Below are positions 1-6,901 of a DNA stretch of 11,835 nucleotides, in pieces. The number at the start of each line of letters is the position of its first letter. Positions within the stretch are counted from its first letter, which is position 1. Source of the stretch: JBEINZ01 sp040377825 (lineage in GTDB: Bacteria; Pseudomonadota; Alphaproteobacteria; Rhizobiales; Ancalomicrobiaceae); assembly GCA_040377825.1 (NCBI GenBank), contig JBEINZ010000078.1, positions 1 to 11,835 of the forward strand, read 5' to 3'. The notes beneath the pieces are model-generated. The model did no database searches and was not told the DNA's origin. It saw only the letters and a list, made by a program, of their open reading frames with translations. The translations under genes were made by a program, and so were the position numbers.

Positions 1-1
1 G

Positions 2-49
2 ACACGGATTATCGACGTTACGGTGTTTGCCGCCCCGGTCTCGGCCTAG
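2..49 (+). CDS. Possible 3' end of an upstream gene (fragment)
   Basis: One plus-strand frame is open from the window edge to a TAG at 47-49 and would encode the last 15 residues of a protein (ending FAAPVSA). This is too short to identify, and an open frame of this length occurs by chance. It is listed because the TAG is also the first three bases of the palindromic element at 47-162, so that element may supply the stop codon. phnM would normally sit among other phn genes, so an upstream phosphonate gene is plausible. The residues do not let me name one. Confidence 0.2.
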   Translation, partial: TRIIDVTVFAAPVSA

Positions 50-162
50 AGCATGTCCCGATCGGATGGACTCATCCGATCGATAAGGAATTGCTCTCGA
101 TTCATTAACTTGAGCCGGTCCTTCTCGTTCGGATCGCTTCGATCCGAACGGGACAGGCTCTA
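47..162. repeat. Composite palindromic intergenic element with three stems
   Basis: Three nested or adjacent inverted repeats fill the space before phnM. The outer arms are 47-59 (TAGAGCATGTCCC) and 150-162 (GGGACAGGCTCTA), pairing at 12 of 13 positions. Inside them are a perfect 10-bp stem, 59-68 with 73-82, with a 4-nt loop, and a perfect 11-bp stem, 126-136 with 140-150, with a 3-nt loop. Folded, this gives a two-armed cloverleaf on a basal stem, with an AT-richer spacer at 83-125. There is no T-run, so it is not a standard terminator. The TAGAGC...GCTCTA borders and palindromic arms resemble intergenic mosaic repeats of Rhizobiales (RIME-like). That family assignment is inference, because only one copy lies in this window. 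Confidence 0.6.
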
Positions 163-179
163 AAGGTACGGATCCCGAC

Positions 180-1349
180 ATGCTGCAGAAATCCACGCCC
201 GCGGAAGCGACCGCGAACATAGCCATTGCCGCGCGGCGGATCGTTTTGGCCGATCGGGAAACCGCCGGAACCGTAGTGATCGAAAACGGCGTGATCATCG
301 ACATCGACGAGGATCGCTTCGATCCGCATGCGGTGGATTTCGGCGACGATCTCCTCATTCCAGGGCTTGTGGAACTGCACACGGACCATATCGAGCCGCA
401 TTACTCCCCCCGTCCGAAAGTCTACTGGAACGCGTTTTCGGCGGTCTTCGCCTATGACGCGCAGATCGCGGCGGCGGGCATCACGACCGTATTCGACTCG
501 CTGCGCGCCGGATCGGTCGGCGATACCGACACCTTGGCGGGGCGGTTGCTGGTTCTCGGCGAGGCGGTCGAGAAAGCCAAGGCATCCGGCATGCTCCGGG
601 CCGACCATCACACGCATCTGCGCTGCGAGATCTGCTCGAACGACGTCGTCGAGGCATCGCGCGATTTCGTCGCTCGCTTCGACGTCGGCATGATGTCCTT
701 GATGGATCATACGCCCGGTCAACGGCAGTTCCGCAACGAGGAAAAACTCCGCGAATACTATCGCGGCAAAAGCAACCGGACCGAGGCCGAGCTGGACGAG
801 TTCTTCGCCTCGCGCCGCGACATTCACGAGCGCTTGGCCGCCGGCCATCGGCGCGCCCTCGTCGAACTCGCGCGCGAAAACGATGTCGCGCTCGCAAGCC
901 ACGACGACACCACGCTGGAGCATGTCCGGGAATCGATCGACGATCGCGTCGCGATCGCCGAATTCCCAACCACGTTCGAGGCCGCGATCGCGTCGCATGA
1001 GGCAGGCCTCGCCGTGCTGATGGGCGGGCCGAACGTGGTTCGCGGCGGGTCGCACTCCGGCAATGTGTCGGCTCGTGAACTCGCCGAGGCCGGGGTGCTC
1101 GATATCCTGTCGTCGGACTACGTCCCGGTCAGCCTTATCGAGGGTGCCTTTGGGCTCGCCGACGTGCCCGCGATGGGCGGACTGCCCGGGGCGATCCGCA
1201 CCGTGACGCTCGGCCCGGCCCGAGCGACCGGCATGCATGATCGCGGTGAAATCGCGCTCACAAAGCGTGGCGATCTCGTCCGGGTCGCGTTGGCCGATGG
1301 GCATCCAATCGTGAGAGAGGTCTATCGGCTCGGCCGGCGCGTCTCCTGA
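180..1349 (+). CDS. phnM: Alpha-D-ribose 1-methylphosphonate 5-triphosphate diphosphatase (PhnM)
   Basis: PhnM belongs to the amidohydrolase superfamily. It removes pyrophosphate from alpha-D-ribose 1-methylphosphonate 5-triphosphate to give the 5-phosphate that the PhnJ C-P lyase cleaves, and it acts in the cytoplasm. The 389 residues (E. coli PhnM is about 378) carry family hallmarks throughout. These are PGLVELHTDH at 61-70 (metal-binding H67 and D69), HTHLRCE at 144-150, SLMDHTPGQRQF near 178-189, ASHDDTT at 239-245, a GGPNVVRGGSHSGN segment near 282-295, and LSSDY at 310-314. The start at 180 has only a weak AAGG ribosome site about 12 nt upstream, but no better in-frame start precedes the conserved region. 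No other phn gene is visible: a repeat lies upstream and a transporter operon downstream. Earlier phn genes probably lie to the left of the window. The catalytic residues look intact. Confidence 0.95.
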   Translation: MLQKSTPAEATANIAIAARRIVLADRETAGTVVIENGVIIDIDEDRFDPHAVDFGDDLLIPGLVELHTDHIEPHYSPRPKVYWNAFSAVFAYDAQIAAAGITTVFDSLRAGSVGDTDTLAGRLLVLGEAVEKAKASGMLRADHHTHLRCEICSNDVVEASRDFVARFDVGMMSLMDHTPGQRQFRNEEKLREYYRGKSNRTEAELDEFFASRRDIHERLAAGHRRALVELARENDVALASHDDTTLEHVRESIDDRVAIAEFPTTFEAAIASHEAGLAVLMGGPNVVRGGSHSGNVSARELAEAGVLDILSSDYVPVSLIEGAFGLADVPAMGGLPGAIRTVTLGPARATGMHDRGEIALTKRGDLVRVALADGHPIVREVYRLGRRVS

Positions 1350-1658
1350 TACGCGTCGTAACCGCATGAAATGGTGCTTGTTTATTCGTTAAATTCCAAG
1401 CCGAGCAGAATATTGCCTATAATTTCATCATGATGAGACTTCACTCAACTCGTTTCTTGTGCAGGGCCTGACCGCTCGTCAAGATCCCGCGGTTCGAGAC
1501 GTCTCGCCGACGCAAAAAAACTCTAAACGACCCATTGGTTCATGGCATTCGCTGATGCCCGACGGCGACTTTGGGTCAGCTTGGCCCGGGCATTGCTTAG
1601 CGCTCCCCGGATTGACACGGACGGCGGATGGACCCGTCCGGCACCGGCGGAGAACCAC
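1350..1658. other. Intergenic region between phnM and the importer operon
   Basis: This 309-nt stretch holds no convincing gene. It contains an AT-rich segment at about 1375-1440 with a consensus-like -10 element and a 12-bp palindrome (described separately). A weak 7-bp inverted repeat, CGGACGG at 1618-1624 with CCGTCCG at 1634-1640, lies just before the ribosome-binding site of the binding-protein gene. No terminator with a T-run is visible after phnM. A plus-strand open frame of 67 codons at 1459-1662 shows no protein-like character. Confidence 0.5.
1394..1436 (+). promoter_or_regulatory. Candidate promoter with a palindrome over the start point
   Basis: A perfect TATAAT hexamer sits at 1418-1423, 18 nt after TTCCAA (1394-1399), which matches a -35 consensus at only three positions. 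The perfect 12-bp palindrome TCATCATGATGA occupies 1425-1436, where transcription would begin at about 1430, so it could be an operator for a repressor. If used, this promoter would drive the importer operon with a leader of about 230 nt. The poor -35 element and long leader keep this tentative. Confidence 0.35.
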
Positions 1659-2831
1659 ATGACGGATAAGACAGAAAAACTCGGCAAGGCGAGCGCATCA
1701 GGCGTAACGCGGCGTGGTGTATTGAAGACCGGCGCGGCGGCAACCGCGGCCGGCGGCTTGGGCATTTCGACCTTTTCCTTCTTCACACGAACGGCCCAGG
1801 CGGCCGGCAAGCTGCGCGTGCTCTGCTGGCCGGGCTATGAAGAGAAGGACGTCGTGGAGGAGTTCGAAGACACCAATAAGGTGAAGGTCGAATTCAAGAT
1901 CTATATCGGCGGCGAGCAGATGCTGCAGTTCTTCGCGCAGACGCCGCGCGGCACCTTCGACGCGATCGTCGCCGACGCCGAATATGTCACGAAGCTGAAG
2001 GCTGCCAACGCGCTGGAGCAGTTCTCCATCGCCGACTTCCCGGAAATGAAGAACTACCACCCGGACTTCGCGGATTTCGCCCCGGTGCGCGGCGATGGCG
2101 GCAAGGTGTTCGGCGTCGCGACGCGATTCTCGTTCTACGGCATTTCGTACAACAAAAGCATCATGAGCCCGGAAGAGGCGGACGACTGGAATTCGCTCTT
2201 CCTGCCGAAGTTCAAGGGAAAGGTCGGCATCTTCGACTGGTATCTGCCGAACATGGGCAATGCCAGCCTCGCGGTCAGCCCGAAGATCCCGAACCCCTAC
2301 GACATTCCGAACGCGAAGCTTGCGGAAGTCGGCGCTTGGCTGAAGAAGCTCCGGCCGCAGGTCGCCATGTTTGGCTCGTCGAGCCAAGCGGTCGTCCAAG
2401 CCATGATCACCGGCGATGTGCAAGTCGCCCCGGTCGGCGATCTCGACATCGACATGACGATGGCCGGCTATGACAACTATGCCTCGAATATCCCGAAGCA
2501 AGGTGGCGTTCGCTGGCAGGAAGTGGCCTGCGTCTGCGCGCAGTCCGGCAACAAGGACCTCGCCCGCGAATGGGCGAAGTACATGACATTGCCGAAGATT
2601 CAGTCCCGCCTCGTCTACACCAAGGCGTTCAAGGCCCGTGCCCCGAACATGAAGGTCACGGATTACTGGGATGCCGACCAGAAGAAGCTGCTCAGCTACG
2701 TTCCGGATCCGGCCAACCCGAGCAAGATGCTCGTGGAGTCGCTGATCTCGCGCTCGATGGCGCGCAGCCTGCCGATTCAGCAGCCCGATCAGGCCTGGAT
2801 CGACGTTTTCAACGGCTTCAAGACCTCCTGA
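1659..2831 (+). CDS. Tat-exported ABC binding protein, spermidine/putrescine (PotD-like) class
   Basis: This 390-residue extracellular solute-binding protein would deliver substrate in the periplasm to the permeases encoded downstream. The N-terminus has a twin-arginine signal: TRRGVLK with Arg18-Arg19, a hydrophobic stretch to about 42, and a likely cleavage after AQA at 46-48. The mature part opens with KLRVLCWPGYEE, the beta-strand typical of PotD/PotF-like proteins. It continues with FDAIVADAEYV and GISYNKSI segments of that fold. ATG 1659 is preferred because a GGCGGAGA ribosome site lies about 7 nt upstream and the Tat signal then sits correctly. A longer in-frame start at 1542 would bury the signal. 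The class transports polyamines, putrescine and related compounds such as opines or 2-aminoethylphosphonate, and the substrate is not decidable here. A hairpin follows the stop. Confidence 0.88.
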   Translation: MTDKTEKLGKASASGVTRRGVLKTGAAATAAGGLGISTFSFFTRTAQAAGKLRVLCWPGYEEKDVVEEFEDTNKVKVEFKIYIGGEQMLQFFAQTPRGTFDAIVADAEYVTKLKAANALEQFSIADFPEMKNYHPDFADFAPVRGDGGKVFGVATRFSFYGISYNKSIMSPEEADDWNSLFLPKFKGKVGIFDWYLPNMGNASLAVSPKIPNPYDIPNAKLAEVGAWLKKLRPQVAMFGSSSQAVVQAMITGDVQVAPVGDLDIDMTMAGYDNYASNIPKQGGVRWQEVACVCAQSGNKDLAREWAKYMTLPKIQSRLVYTKAFKARAPNMKVTDYWDADQKKLLSYVPDPANPSKMLVESLISRSMARSLPIQQPDQAWIDVFNGFKTS

Positions 2832-2842
2832 TCCACGTCATA

Positions 2843-2868
2843 CGGGGCGGCCCGGATAGGCCGCCCCG
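2843..2868 (+). promoter_or_regulatory. GC-rich hairpin after the binding-protein gene
   Basis: CGGGGCGGCC at 2843-2852 pairs perfectly with GGCCGCCCCG at 2859-2868 across a 6-nt loop. It starts 12 nt after the binding-protein stop and is not followed by a T-run. In ABC operons such a structure often protects the upstream mRNA from 3' decay or partly attenuates transcription, giving an excess of binding protein over membrane components. That role is inferred; the stem itself is read directly from the sequence. Confidence 0.7.
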
Positions 2869-2905
2869 CACTTCCCCCGATCACCCCTCTTGCCGGACGG
2901 TGCTC

Positions 2906-4051
2906 ATGGCCGTGGAACCGCAGTCGCCCTACGATCTCGAAATCCGCAACGTGTCAAAACGCTTCGGCGCGGCGACGGCGGTCGATGACGTCAGCTTCAA
3001 GGTCGGGCGCGGTGAGTTCGTGGCCGTGATGGGTCCGAGCGGATGCGGCAAGACCACGCTTTTGCGGATGATGGCGGGGCTTGAGGGCATGTCGGCCGGG
3101 CGGATCTACATTCGCGGCCGCGACGTGTCGGCCGTCCCGGTCAACCTGCGCTCCACGCGGCTCGTCTGGCAGAACTACGCGCTCTTTCCCCATCTCGATG
3201 TCTTCGGCAACATCGCCTTTGGGTTGACCTTGCAGCCTTACGACCGGCCCGTCGTTTCCGGAAAAGTAAAGCGGATGGCGGCCCTGGTCGGCCTGACCGA
3301 GTTTCTCGACCGCCGCGTCGGCCAGCTCTCCGGCGGCCAGAAGCAGCGTGTCGGCATCGCGCGGGCGCTCGTGACCGAACCGGAAATCCTGCTGCTCGAC
3401 GAGCCGCTCTCCGCGCTCGACGCCCATTTGCGTCTTCGCATGCAGGGCGAGCTCCGCCGTATTCAACAGCAACTCGGCATCTCCTTCGTCTATGTCACGC
3501 ACAATCAAATCGAGGCCTTTTCGATGGCCGATCGCGTCGTGGTCATGAACAAGGGCAAGATCGAGCAGATCGACCCACCCGAAATAATCTACAACTTCCC
3601 CAAGACGCGCTTCGTCGCGAGCTTTGTCGGCGCAAACAATTTGTTTGAGGGAAGCGTCCTCTCTCATGACGGCGCGTTCACGACCGTGGAAACCCGCGAG
3701 GGTCGACTTTCGGTACTCGCCGGCGACACGCGGCCGGCGATCGGCGAAGCGGTGACCGTCGTCGTTCAGGCCGATAAGCTAACACGCCAACCGAAGGGCA
3801 TACTCGGCGAAAACACGCTGAAGGCCACGCTGCGCGGCCGTGAATATGCCGGATCGCAGAACATATACTTGCTTGATCTGCCGACCGGCGCGGAGGTGAA
3901 GCTGGTCGCCCAGGAGAGCATGGCAGTCGCCTCGCGCACGGCACTGAACGCCGAGGTGGCGGTGCATTTCCCCGCCGAGGCGGCGACGATCATCGGCTAT
4001 CACCGTCGCCCACCGGAAGCCGTTGCGGATATTTCCGAGGCAGCGGAGTGA
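2906..4051 (+). CDS. ABC importer ATPase, PotA-like
   Basis: This cytoplasmic ATPase of 381 residues energises the importer. The nucleotide-binding domain has Walker A GPSGCGKTT at 43-51, Q-loop Gln89 in WQNYALFPH, signature LSGGQKQR at 141-148, Walker B ILLLDEP at 161-167 with the D-loop SALD at 169-172, and switch His199. The C-terminal third, from about 255, matches the TOBE-type extension of the PotA/MalK/UgpC group (FVGANNLFEG, then VVVQADKL). ATG 2906 is supported by GGACGG just upstream and by conserved sequence beginning within ten residues. The frame is open further upstream, but that part overlaps the binding-protein gene and is not protein-like. The stop is 4 nt before the next start, so the genes are probably co-translated. 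Confidence 0.92.
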   Translation: MAVEPQSPYDLEIRNVSKRFGAATAVDDVSFKVGRGEFVAVMGPSGCGKTTLLRMMAGLEGMSAGRIYIRGRDVSAVPVNLRSTRLVWQNYALFPHLDVFGNIAFGLTLQPYDRPVVSGKVKRMAALVGLTEFLDRRVGQLSGGQKQRVGIARALVTEPEILLLDEPLSALDAHLRLRMQGELRRIQQQLGISFVYVTHNQIEAFSMADRVVVMNKGKIEQIDPPEIIYNFPKTRFVASFVGANNLFEGSVLSHDGAFTTVETREGRLSVLAGDTRPAIGEAVTVVVQADKLTRQPKGILGENTLKATLRGREYAGSQNIYLLDLPTGAEVKLVAQESMAVASRTALNAEVAVHFPAEAATIIGYHRRPPEAVADISEAAE

Positions 4052-4055
4052 TCCC

Positions 4056-5003
4056 ATGACCATGGCCGCCGCCAATACGATCATCGACATCGAACCGGCC
4101 GCGCGGATGCGCACGCCGAACGATAGCCCGCTCAAAATCATCTGCCTTGCGCCAACGCTCGTCTGGTTTGGCGCGCTGTTCGCCGTGCCGCTTATCGCGT
4201 TGCTATGGGCAGGCTTCTGGCGGGTCGAGAACTATCAGACGATCATCACCTTTTCCCTGGAGAACTACGAGCAGGTCGCGGCGAATTTCTTCGCGAAGTC
4301 GCGTTACGGGCTCGCGCTGGTGCAGACGTTCTGGGTCGCGATCACCGGCGGGATTTTCGCGGTCGCCTTTGCTTATGCGGTGGCGCTCGCGATCGTCTAT
4401 GCCGTGCCCCAACGTTGGCAGCGCTTGGCGCTGCTCTTCGCCATCGCGCCCTTCTGGTCGAGCTATATCTTGCGCGTCTATGCGTGGCAGACGGTGCTGT
4501 CGAAGAACGGCGTGGTGAACTCGTTCCTCAAAATGACCGGGCTCGATTGGGCACGCCTCGACGTCATCTTCACCCAAACCGCCACGCGCATCGGCCTCGT
4601 GCACTATCTCGCGCCGATCCTGATCGTGATCCTCTACGTCACGCTGACCAATATCGACCGCGCGGTCATCGAGGCCGCGCGCGATCTCGGTTCGACGCGG
4701 TGGCAGGTCTTCAAGAAGATCATCCTACCCTTGTCCGGATTCGGCCTGACGGTTGCCGGCAGTTTCGCGGTGATCATCGGCATGGGCGACGCGCTGTGCG
4801 GGGCGCTGCTCGGCGGGGGCGCTGGGCAATCGATCATCGGCAAGGTGCCGCTCTTCGCGAGCATGCTGATTTCCGACTATGCCAGCGCCACGAACCTGCC
4901 GCGCACCGCCGCGCTGGCAACCATCCTCGTTCTTGCCATGCTGCTCGTCATGTGGGCGAGTTTCGCGATTGGCGAACGCGTCAGAAAGGCGACCGCCGAA
5001 TGA
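4056..5003 (+). CDS. ABC importer permease, PotB-like
   Basis: This is a 315-residue inner-membrane permease of the binding-protein-dependent family. A hydrophilic N-terminus of about 30 residues precedes the first membrane segment (IICLAPTLVWFGALFAVPLIALLWAGF). Further hydrophobic segments follow, about six in all. The cytoplasmic EAA loop that docks the ATPase is present: IEAARDLGSTRWQVFKKI starting near residue 205, with the E-A-A at 206-208. ATG 4056 is 4 nt after the ATPase stop, with a GGAG site inside the end of that gene. A second ATG at 4062 is a possible alternative. The gene ends in an ATGA overlap with the second permease, typical of coupled translation of partner subunits. Confidence 0.9.
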   Translation: MTMAAANTIIDIEPAARMRTPNDSPLKIICLAPTLVWFGALFAVPLIALLWAGFWRVENYQTIITFSLENYEQVAANFFAKSRYGLALVQTFWVAITGGIFAVAFAYAVALAIVYAVPQRWQRLALLFAIAPFWSSYILRVYAWQTVLSKNGVVNSFLKMTGLDWARLDVIFTQTATRIGLVHYLAPILIVILYVTLTNIDRAVIEAARDLGSTRWQVFKKIILPLSGFGLTVAGSFAVIIGMGDALCGALLGGGAGQSIIGKVPLFASMLISDYASATNLPRTAALATILVLAMLLVMWASFAIGERVRKATAE

Positions 5004-5836
5004 CAGCCGCGACCGCCCTGCCCGCTCCGCGCGAACCGATCAATCGTTGGAAAATCGCCGGCATCGTCTGGCTAGCCATCGGCTATGTCTTCCTGTTCAT
5101 CCCGCTTGTCGTACTGGTGCTCTTTTCATTCCAGGCCAACAAGTTTCCAGCCCTGCCGCTGCAAGGCTTCAGCCTGCGCTGGTATGAAAAGCTTTGGCGC
5201 GACGGCACGCTGATCGATGCGCTTGGCCACAGCATGATCGTCTCGCCGGCCGCCGCCACGATCGCGACGATCCTCGGCTTTCTGGCGGCCTATGCGACGA
5301 CCCGCTTTGAATTCAAGGGTAAATCGCTGCTCGCCGCCTTTCTGGCGCTGCCGATCCTGATCCCGCCGCTGATCCTCGGCGTCGCCTTCCTCGGTTTGCT
5401 GGCGCGGGTCCATCTCTCCGGCACGCTGTTTTCGGTGTTTCTGACCCATGTCGTGCTGATCACCGCGCCGGCGATGGTCGTCATCCAGCTCCGGCTTGCG
5501 CAAATGCCCCGCTCGCTCGAGGAAGCCGCGTGGGACCTCGGCGCGACCGAATGGCAGACACTGCGTAAAGTGGTCCTGCCCTTCGCCCTGCCCGGCATCC
5601 TCGGCGGCTGGCTCCTCGCCTTCACGTTTTCCTTCGACGAATTCATGATCGCGTGGTTCGTCTCGGGCTTCGACCCGACGCTGCCCGTTGCGATCTACTC
5701 GGTCCTGGTCGCCATGATCGACCCGTCGCTCAATGCCATCGGCACCATCGTCTTCGCGATCTCGGCGGTCGCCTTGATCGGGATCGAACTCCTGCTATTG
5801 CCTTATGTGACCGAGAAGAATGTCGAGGAGGAGTGA
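5000..5836 (+). CDS. ABC importer permease, PotC-like
   Basis: This is the second inner-membrane permease of the importer, 278 residues, the usual length for PotC/PotI-type subunits. About six hydrophobic segments are visible, the first at IAGIVWLAIGYVFLFIPLVVLVLFSF. The EAA loop SLEEAAWDLGATEWQTLRK includes E175-A176-A177. SFQANKFPALPLQGFSLRWYEKL after the first segment is typical of the group. The start codon overlaps the stop of the first permease (ATGA at 5000-5003). The gene closes the operon, and no enzyme gene follows on this strand, so the importer is a complete four-gene set without a dedicated catabolic gene in view. Confidence 0.92.
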   Translation: MTAATALPAPREPINRWKIAGIVWLAIGYVFLFIPLVVLVLFSFQANKFPALPLQGFSLRWYEKLWRDGTLIDALGHSMIVSPAAATIATILGFLAAYATTRFEFKGKSLLAAFLALPILIPPLILGVAFLGLLARVHLSGTLFSVFLTHVVLITAPAMVVIQLRLAQMPRSLEEAAWDLGATEWQTLRKVVLPFALPGILGGWLLAFTFSFDEFMIAWFVSGFDPTLPVAIYSVLVAMIDPSLNAIGTIVFAISAVALIGIELLLLPYVTEKNVEEE

Positions 5837-5857
5837 GGCAGATCCTCCCGATGTTTT
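5827..5857 (+). terminator. Weak terminator-like stem-loop at the end of the first operon
   Basis: GGAGGA at 5827-5832 pairs with TCCTCC at 5843-5848 across a 10-nt loop containing the permease stop codon. TTTT follows at 5854-5857. The stem is only 6 bp and the T-run is short and offset, so this is a marginal intrinsic terminator. Readthrough or factor-dependent termination is as likely. Confidence 0.25.
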
Positions 5858-5881
5858 GGCCCGGTCCCACAGTGCGCAATT

Positions 5882-5949
5882 GGAGGTATGGCGATCCATG
5901 AGCCGAGCGACCGCCCGTGCTCGGGAATGCCGGTAGGGGCCATACCTTC
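5882..5949. repeat. Nested stem-loop between convergent genes
   Basis: GGAGGTATGGC at 5882-5892 pairs with GCCATACCTTC at 5939-5949: 10 Watson-Crick pairs plus one G-U. Within the 46-nt loop, CCGAGC at 5903-5908 pairs with GCTCGG at 5919-5924. The structure lies 46 nt after the permease stop and 18 nt from the LysE-type gene's stop, so it could terminate both transcripts or block antisense readthrough. No T-run is present on either side. It could also be a small intergenic repeat. Confidence 0.45.
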
Positions 5950-5967
5950 GGCAGCGTCGATCGACCG

Positions 5968-6600
5968 CTATCCCCTCTGGAAAAACAAATGCAATCCGAG
6001 GCCGACGAGGATTCCGCCACCAAGTCTTTGCAATGTCTTGCGGAGCCCGCTCGATGAACGGACGCGCTCAACGAGGGCGCCCGCGAGCGCGACGAGGATG
6101 ACGTCGGCCAATGAGAACATGAGGTTGACGATCGCGCCGAGGATCAAGATCTGCAGCCAAATCGGCGCATCGATGCCGTAGTCTACGAATTGCGGCAAAA
6201 ATGCTAAAAAGAACAGCGCGGTTTTCGGGTTGAAAACCTCCACGGCGACGCTTTCGAGAAACGGCTTTTCGCCGGATCCCTCGATCATGTTTGGCGCCTC
6301 GCTGTCGCGGCGAAAGGTCGACAGGGCGATCGATAGCCCGAGCCAGATCAAATAGGCCGCCCCGAACGCCTTGATGATCAGGTAGAGCGTCGGGACCGCA
6401 TGAAAGAGCGCGGTCAACCCCGCGGCCGCCGCTGCGATATGCACATAGCCGCCGAGATGGATGCCGAAAGCGGCCCGGTATCCCGCCTTTCGACCGCGTG
6501 CCAGCGTTCTCGCAACGGCATAAGCCATGGCCGGCCCAGGGATCGCCGCGAACAAAGCCGTGGTCGAGATGAAGAGGATGAACAATTCGAAGGAATACAT
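5968..6600 (-). CDS. LysE/RhtB-family amino-acid exporter
   Basis: This is a 210-residue inner-membrane protein, the usual size of LysE/RhtB-family exporters, which release amino acids or related metabolites using ion gradients. The N-terminal membrane segment contains the family PGP motif (IPGPAMAYAVAR, residues 20-31). A second hallmark, FNPKTALFFLAFLPQF, lies at 123-138, and about six hydrophobic segments are visible. The ATG at 6600 is preferred to an in-frame TTG at 6618: the protein then starts with MYSFELFIL, just ahead of the first membrane helix. Neither start has a clear ribosome site. The gene is convergent with the importer operon and divergent from the sugar-type operon, so it is probably transcribed alone. 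The exported solute cannot be inferred. Confidence 0.88.
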   Translation of the reverse strand: MYSFELFILFISTTALFAAIPGPAMAYAVARTLARGRKAGYRAAFGIHLGGYVHIAAAAAGLTALFHAVPTLYLIIKAFGAAYLIWLGLSIALSTFRRDSEAPNMIEGSGEKPFLESVAVEVFNPKTALFFLAFLPQFVDYGIDAPIWLQILILGAIVNLMFSLADVILVALAGALVERVRSSSGLRKTLQRLGGGILVGLGLHLFFQRG

Positions 6601-6901
6601 GGGATCTTTGTACCGCAAGCGAGATCGACGTCGATATCACCTCCGCCGCAAAAGCTCCATGGCGCGGCGCCCGCCACACGACGCCTCGTCTGCCAGCGCG
6701 AGCCGCCGAGCCGTCCGGTGTCAATAACGCAATTCCGCCGTCGCCATTTGCCACTGCAAGAAATATCATGAATTGCCAGAAATCTTCTCTCCGCTTGACC
6801 GCAAAAGGCCATTCCTTCTACCGATACCCCTGCAATGAATTCCGATGATCGAAAAAACTTGCAAGGCTGGCGCGGGACGCCACGGTTTCTGGGAGGAACA
6901 C
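6601..6901. other. Divergent intergenic region
   Basis: About 300 nt separate the LysE-type gene from the sugar-type operon, with no convincing gene. It should contain both promoters. A perfect 12-bp palindrome, ATCGACGTCGAT, lies at 6624-6635, about 24 nt upstream of the LysE-type start. A possible -35 for the rightward operon is TTGACC at 6795-6800, but no good -10 lies at the right distance. The operon's regulator is encoded downstream in the same operon, so its operator is expected here, though I cannot pinpoint it. Confidence 0.4.

Noticed and set aside
105..1367. Long minus-strand open frame opposite phnM
   Set aside because: It mirrors phnM codons in a GC-rich gene, is Arg- and Gly-rich without family motifs, and the plus-strand frame is an unambiguous PhnM.
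1612..1617. Perfect TTGACA hexamer as a -35 box
   Set aside because: No -10-like sequence lies 16-18 nt downstream, and a start there would fall on the ribosome-binding site of the 1659 gene.
1542..1658. In-frame N-terminal extension of the first binding protein
   Set aside because: It would put the Tat signal about 55 residues in, has no signal-like character, and the ATG at 1659 has a better ribosome site.
1459..1662. Small plus-strand open frame of 67 codons
   Set aside because: It has no ribosome site, no hydrophobic or domain pattern, and overlaps the true start of the binding-protein gene in another frame.
6601..6618. TTG start extending the LysE-type protein by six residues
   Set aside because: It adds hydrophilic residues ahead of a typical family N-terminus and has no ribosome site. 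The ATG at 6600 is simpler.
6068..6769. Second minus-strand open frame overlapping the LysE-type gene
   Set aside because: It is Arg-rich and lacks membrane segments, whereas the 5968-6600 frame shows the PGP and NPK motifs of the exporter family.
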